Assembly (NCBI RefSeq): GCF_000208745.1
Contig: NC_030858.1
Coordinates: 30,287,234-30,351,233 of the forward strand
Length of the DNA: 64,000 nt
Source of the DNA: Theobroma cacao
Taxonomy: Eukaryota; Streptophyta; Magnoliopsida; Malvales; Malvaceae
Direction: 5' to 3'
Made by a program: the position numbers and the translations under genes
Part shown: piece after piece, positions 60,319 through 64,000 of the stretch
Layout of the letters: each line of letters opens with the position of its first letter
Numbering within the stretch: the stretch's first letter is position 1
The notes under the pieces: model-generated
Seen by the model: the letters and a program-made list of their open reading frames with translations, nothing else
Databases searched by the model: none
What the model was told of the DNA's origin: nothing

Positions 60319-60649
60319 ATAGGTGAAAAATATGTTGCTTTAAGTTAAAGCTGCACTTAAAAAAAGGGCAATCTTAACCAATGTATGAAAACGTTTAGTT
60401 GCATTTTTAATGGTATTTTACTGCAAAATTAATATGCAACCATATACTATATGGCTACAATCTTAAATCATACGAAAACATTTAAAATGTGCAGCTAAAA
60501 CGTATGTGATTATAATACATATAACCTTCTAATATGCAACAAAAGGTGCAAATTTTATAGGAACTTAGAGAGTATAAACCATGCAAAATTTACAGCAGCC
60601 TAGAGAGTATAAACTATGCAAATTTTACAAATTTATAACAAATAGATAT

Positions 60650-60960
60650 CGTTTTGAATGGCATTCTATTATTGAATAGAAGACAGAGCCAAAGTAATTG
60701 CCAAAAAAACAAAGACAGCAAAACCTAAAAACAAAGACAACATCTAGAGAGCACAAAGAAATAGGAACCTAGAACAGGGCAGGAATAGGGCCCAAAGAAA
60801 ACCAAAAACAAATGGAGAAACAAAACAAAACAACCATAAAAAGGAAGTAGAAATCAAATCCTAAACAAACACAAAGCAGGAAGACGAAGGGGAGTAGGAG
60901 AACAGATCAGGCAAACATCACTAGTCAGAATCCCAAAATAGTTTGTTGCCATGTGGATAA
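60650..60960 (-). mobile_element. Possible LINE 3' UTR fragment
   Basis: On the minus strand this block is T-rich with TTTGTTTTGTTTC, TTTGGTTTTCTTTGG and TTTGTTTTTTTGGC, ending near TTCAATAATAGAATG. This is the composition of plant LINE 3' ends. No ORF or clear poly-A is visible. Confidence 0.3.
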
Positions 60961-61890
60961 GAATATATTGCAGAAGAGGCATTACTTGCTACCCTGCAAG
61001 TTACAATATTAATCATTGCTTTCGCTCTTTTAGTCTAGTTGGATGTCTAAAGGAAAGTAAGTATATTGATCATAAGACAATTCAAAACTTCAATATCATA
61101 ATTGACAAATACAAGTTAACAACAAAAAAGAGACTAATGACAGTCATCACTATCAAGCCAGCTTCTTTAATCACTAAGGCAGTTCAAGCTTTATTTTTCT
61201 ATACATTTGAATCCCAAATGCAAAGATATAAAGTGATGTTGAAATCTAGATTTATCTTTTGGATGCTACCCTTTGCTTAGAAACCATGATTTGGGAAGGA
61301 ACATGAGGGTTTGCTTATAATGTGATCCTAAGAATGGTTGTCCTTGCTTATAAAGCTAAATAAAACAAACCATTTCTATCTTCTTCGAACTTAATTTTGT
61401 TTATATGTAACTACACCCCAAATAAGAAAATAAACCAAATAACAGAAAAAAATGCCCATTTGTGCTTAATGTAAAATGTGAACTTTATTATATAACACTA
61501 TTTCACAACTATTAATATACAGATTCACACAGTTTATATTATAATAAATTAATAATATAGCTTGTATTAGAATCTTAAGTTGTAGAAAACAAAGAATAAT
61601 TATCTTTGAAGTTCTCTTAAAACGGCTTCCTCTGTAGCAACCTTAGCTCTTAGAAATCTTGATGGATAGAGCAGAGAGGACCCAAAGAAAGAAACTTGAA
61701 TGAATTTCATGATACCGCCATCTTCTTTGGCAAAAATGCAGCATGGAGGCTTGCATTGATAGAATAATTTTTAGTACTAAAGCAGAGTGAGGTAATGGAG
61801 TTTGTCAAATACATGCACTTGCAAGCAGAGGTAGCAAGAAAATAATTGATGTGATAAGAGAGAAGCAAAGTAGTTGATAGCAGAGGTACG
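60961..61890. other. No supported gene
   Basis: One 109-codon open stretch (60951-61280, plus) has no recognisable domain and low-complexity composition; I do not call it. The rest is AT-rich. Confidence 0.5.
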
Positions 61891-61892
61891 AA

Positions 61893-62090
61893 CTAAGGTC
61901 TATTATTAGACAAAAAATGACAACATACAATTTGCATTTCAGAGAGAATGACAGGTTTGGCATCTAAAATTACTGTTATTAGTAGCGTCACACCTAAGGT
62001 TTTTTATTAGACATAAAATGACAACATACAGTTCGCATTTTGGAGAAAATGACAGGTTTGGCATCTAAAATTACTCCTAATATTGGCATC
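61893..62090. repeat. Tandem duplication of about 98-bp units
   Basis: GACAACATACA, TTTGCATTTC or TTCGCATTTTGG, and GAATGACAGGTTTGGCATCT-like sequence repeat in two adjacent copies with about 10% difference. Non-coding. Confidence 0.75.
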
Positions 62091-62176
62091 ACACTCATTC
62101 TTAATTACTCCACGCTCTTTACCACTTTACCTGTGAAACCCCGACCTCCATAGATGTTTGACTAGAGATAGACTAA

Positions 62177-62600
62177 TGAGTGCATCAAATTCACATATTT
62201 AATGGGAGATTAAATACCTAATTAGTCTAAGTTGGACTAGAATTAGGATCGAATTTAGGTATTTTATTTATTTTATTAGTTTAGTTTAATTTATATTTAA
62301 TGTTTATTTTAAGTTAATGATGTTAGTTTTACGTTATTTATAATTATTTTATGTTTTTATAGGAGTAGGATCAAAAATAATTTCAATTGATGAAGAAAAG
62401 TGCATAATGAACTATTGCTCTATTTGCATATGTTTCGACTTTTCAAGCATATCTCCCACTACAAAAGTCCAAATGATATGATTTTTTGACCATTAGAAAG
62501 CTAAGAGGCAGGGCTACAACTTTGATGACCACTTTGCTCAGTTGTGAACGGAAAGTGGTCAAAATCTTTGTCAAAGTGAAGGCACTGCACTAGAAGAATA
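62177..62600 (+). mobile_element. Athila/Tat-like LTR fragment
   Basis: TGAGTGCATCAAATTCACAT is a typical start. Further on, TTTGCATATGTTTCGAC, CCAAATGATATGATTTTTTG and AGAAAGCTAAGAGGCAG match the middle of the element G LTR. It breaks off where element E begins, so the rest of the LTR is missing. Confidence 0.6.
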
Positions 62601-62607
62601 AAAAAGC

Positions 62608-64000
62608 AAAACTTTTAGGTTCTATTTGTGAAATGAAAGCTGAAAACTCACATGTCTCTCTAGTTGCTCTTCTAGTTTTGACTCCATGAGAAATGTCACT
62701 TATAATTTGCTCTTGTGAATGATCCTTAATGTACCTCCAGCTCTTGAAAGCTCATGATGTTGATTTTCAGTCATTTGCTGTGTTTTTAAAGGCGAAGGTT
62801 CTGTTTCTCTCCNTTGTGAATGATCCTTAATGTACCTCCAGCTCTTGAAAGCTCATGATGTTGATTTTCAGTCATTTGCTGTGTTTTTAAAGGCGAAGGT
62901 TCTGTTTCTCTCCCTAGGGTATTTTCTTTACTATTTTTCTTATCATCTAAACTCATCTCTTCCATTTGTTTTTCAAGGACATTCGTATCATTTTCATCAT
63001 CGAAAATTTCCTTTTGTAAGATATTGGATTCATCAAAAACTACATGGATGGATTCTTCAATTGTTAAAGATCTTTTGTTGAAGACTCTATAGGCTTTTGA
63101 GTTTAATGCATGTCCTAGAAATATAGCTTCATCACTCTTTGCATCAAACTTTCCTAAAGGCTGTTTACCATTGTTCAATACAAAACACTTACAGCCAAAG
63201 CTCTTAAGGTGAGATATATTTGGTTTCCTACCTTTGTACAGTTCGTATGGAGTCTTTGATAGCATGGCTCTTATAGACACTCTATTAAGGATATAAGCTG
63301 CTATATTAACAGCTTCTGCCCAAAAGTATTTAGGTAGATTATTTTCACATAATATAGTTCGAGCCATTTCTTTCAAGGTTCTATTTTTCCTCTCTACAAC
63401 TCCATTTTGCTGGTGTTTTCTAGGTGTAGAAAAATTATGATCCAATCCCTTTTCATTACAAAAATTCTCAAATTCATCTCCTTCAAACTCACCACCATGA
63501 TCACTCCTAATACTAACTAGCTAGTCCTTTTTCATTTTCAACCTTCCTACAATGACTTATAAATGCTGGTAGAGCATCATTTTTATAAGCAAGGAAATAT
63601 ACCCAAGTGTACCTAAAGTAGTAATCAACTATTAGAAAGCCATAAGATTTTTTTCCTAGACTAGTTGTACTTATTAGACTAAATAGATCAATGTACAGCA
63701 ATTCAAGAGGTCTAGATGTGGAGACAACTTTCTTGGTTTTAAAAGATGTTCTAGTTTGTTTACCTAATTGACATGCATCACAAATTTGATCATCCTCAAG
63801 TTTAAGCTTAGGTAATCCTATAACCAAATTTTTCTTAATTAACTTTGACATGATATGCATGCTCACATGTCCAGGTCTCCTATGCCATAGCTGGCCATCA
63901 TTTTCAACTTTTGCTACAAGACATGTTTCACAATCCATTTCAAGATTCTTAAGAAATACAACATACATATTTTTTATTCTTTTTCCTATGAATGAAACTT
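62608..64000 (-). mobile_element. Sirevirus-like copia element E (partial, continues beyond window)
   Basis: Minus-strand pol from the integrase zinc region (LWHRRPGHVSMH, CDACQLGKQ) through the catalytic core (SDHGGEFE, VVERKNRTL) to the integrase-RT linker. Open from 63968 to 63513 and from 63445 to about 62786. A CTAG duplication at 63517-63524 shifts the frame. The downstream RT, RNase H, ORF3 and 3' LTR are absent at the left edge, where the sequence abuts a gypsy LTR. This is the least decayed of the Sirevirus-like copies here. Confidence 0.82.
62713..62913. other. Exact 100-bp duplication around a single N
   Basis: 62713-62812 and 62814-62913 are identical and separated by one N at 62813. 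This is the pattern of two overlapping contig ends joined without merging. The duplicated part should probably be counted once. Confidence 0.9.

Noticed and set aside
60951..61280. 109-codon open frame as a gene
   Set aside because: No domain, no splice or promoter support, low-complexity composition in non-coding surroundings.

Overview
The window looks like a nuclear segment of a eudicot plant genome. It is AT-rich and poor in genes. It carries two spliced BURP-domain genes and is filled with LTR retrotransposons typical of plants: Sirevirus-like and Tork-like Ty1/copia elements and an Athila-like Ty3/gypsy element. LINE fragments, MITE-like inserts, microsatellites and assembly gaps make up the rest. 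No bacterial-type operons, CRISPR arrays or intact RNA genes are visible, and the species cannot be named from the sequence alone.

Layout. (1) 1-2523, minus strand: the 5' part of a BURP-domain gene. It has a signal-peptide exon, a conserved N-terminal exon, a repeat-rich exon and the first part of the BURP domain, and it runs off the left edge. Its third intron holds a tandem array of about 237-bp units that copy the end of the preceding exon. (2) 2073-11765: a direct segmental duplication. Copy A (2073-6905) is the 5' end and upstream region of this gene. Copy B (7881-11765) holds only a 5' stub. Each copy has acquired its own inserts, so each serves as an empty-site control for the other. 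(3) 11807-21973: a complete but decayed Sirevirus-like element (A, minus strand) with perfect CCATA target duplications, inserted just beyond the end of copy B. (4) 22434-39200: a three-level nest, in which a LINE 3' end (minus) is split by an Athila-like gypsy element (22605-38759, TSD AACAT) and that element's gag is split by Sirevirus-like element B (24580-34012). (5) 39404-50185: a truncated Sirevirus-like LTR (C1) abutting element C, whose own 3' LTR is truncated. (6) 50186-55765: AT-rich DNA, a minus-strand copia fragment, then a Tork-like copia contig (D) whose ends are identical and which lacks the reverse transcriptase, then a 701-bp gap. (7) 56104-58525: a small exon-like ORF and a second BURP gene (minus) with two in-frame stops. 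(8) 58526-64000: non-coding AT-rich DNA with tandem duplications, a gypsy LTR fragment and the start of another Sirevirus-like copy (E, minus) that runs off the right edge.

How the parts relate. The BURP genes are the only host genes I can support. They share orientation and splice phases and flank a retrotransposon graveyard, which suggests an old tandem BURP cluster expanded by insertions. BURP proteins are secreted plant proteins. Gene 1 looks potentially functional as far as it is visible; gene 2 looks like a recent pseudogene. Every retrotransposon copy except possibly E carries several inactivating lesions. The points most worth a second look are the exon-end tandem array inside the BURP intron, the inverted minisatellite at 4472-4945, recurrent near-palindromes in Sirevirus LTRs and in the pol-ORF3 spacer, and the circularly permuted, RT-less element D.
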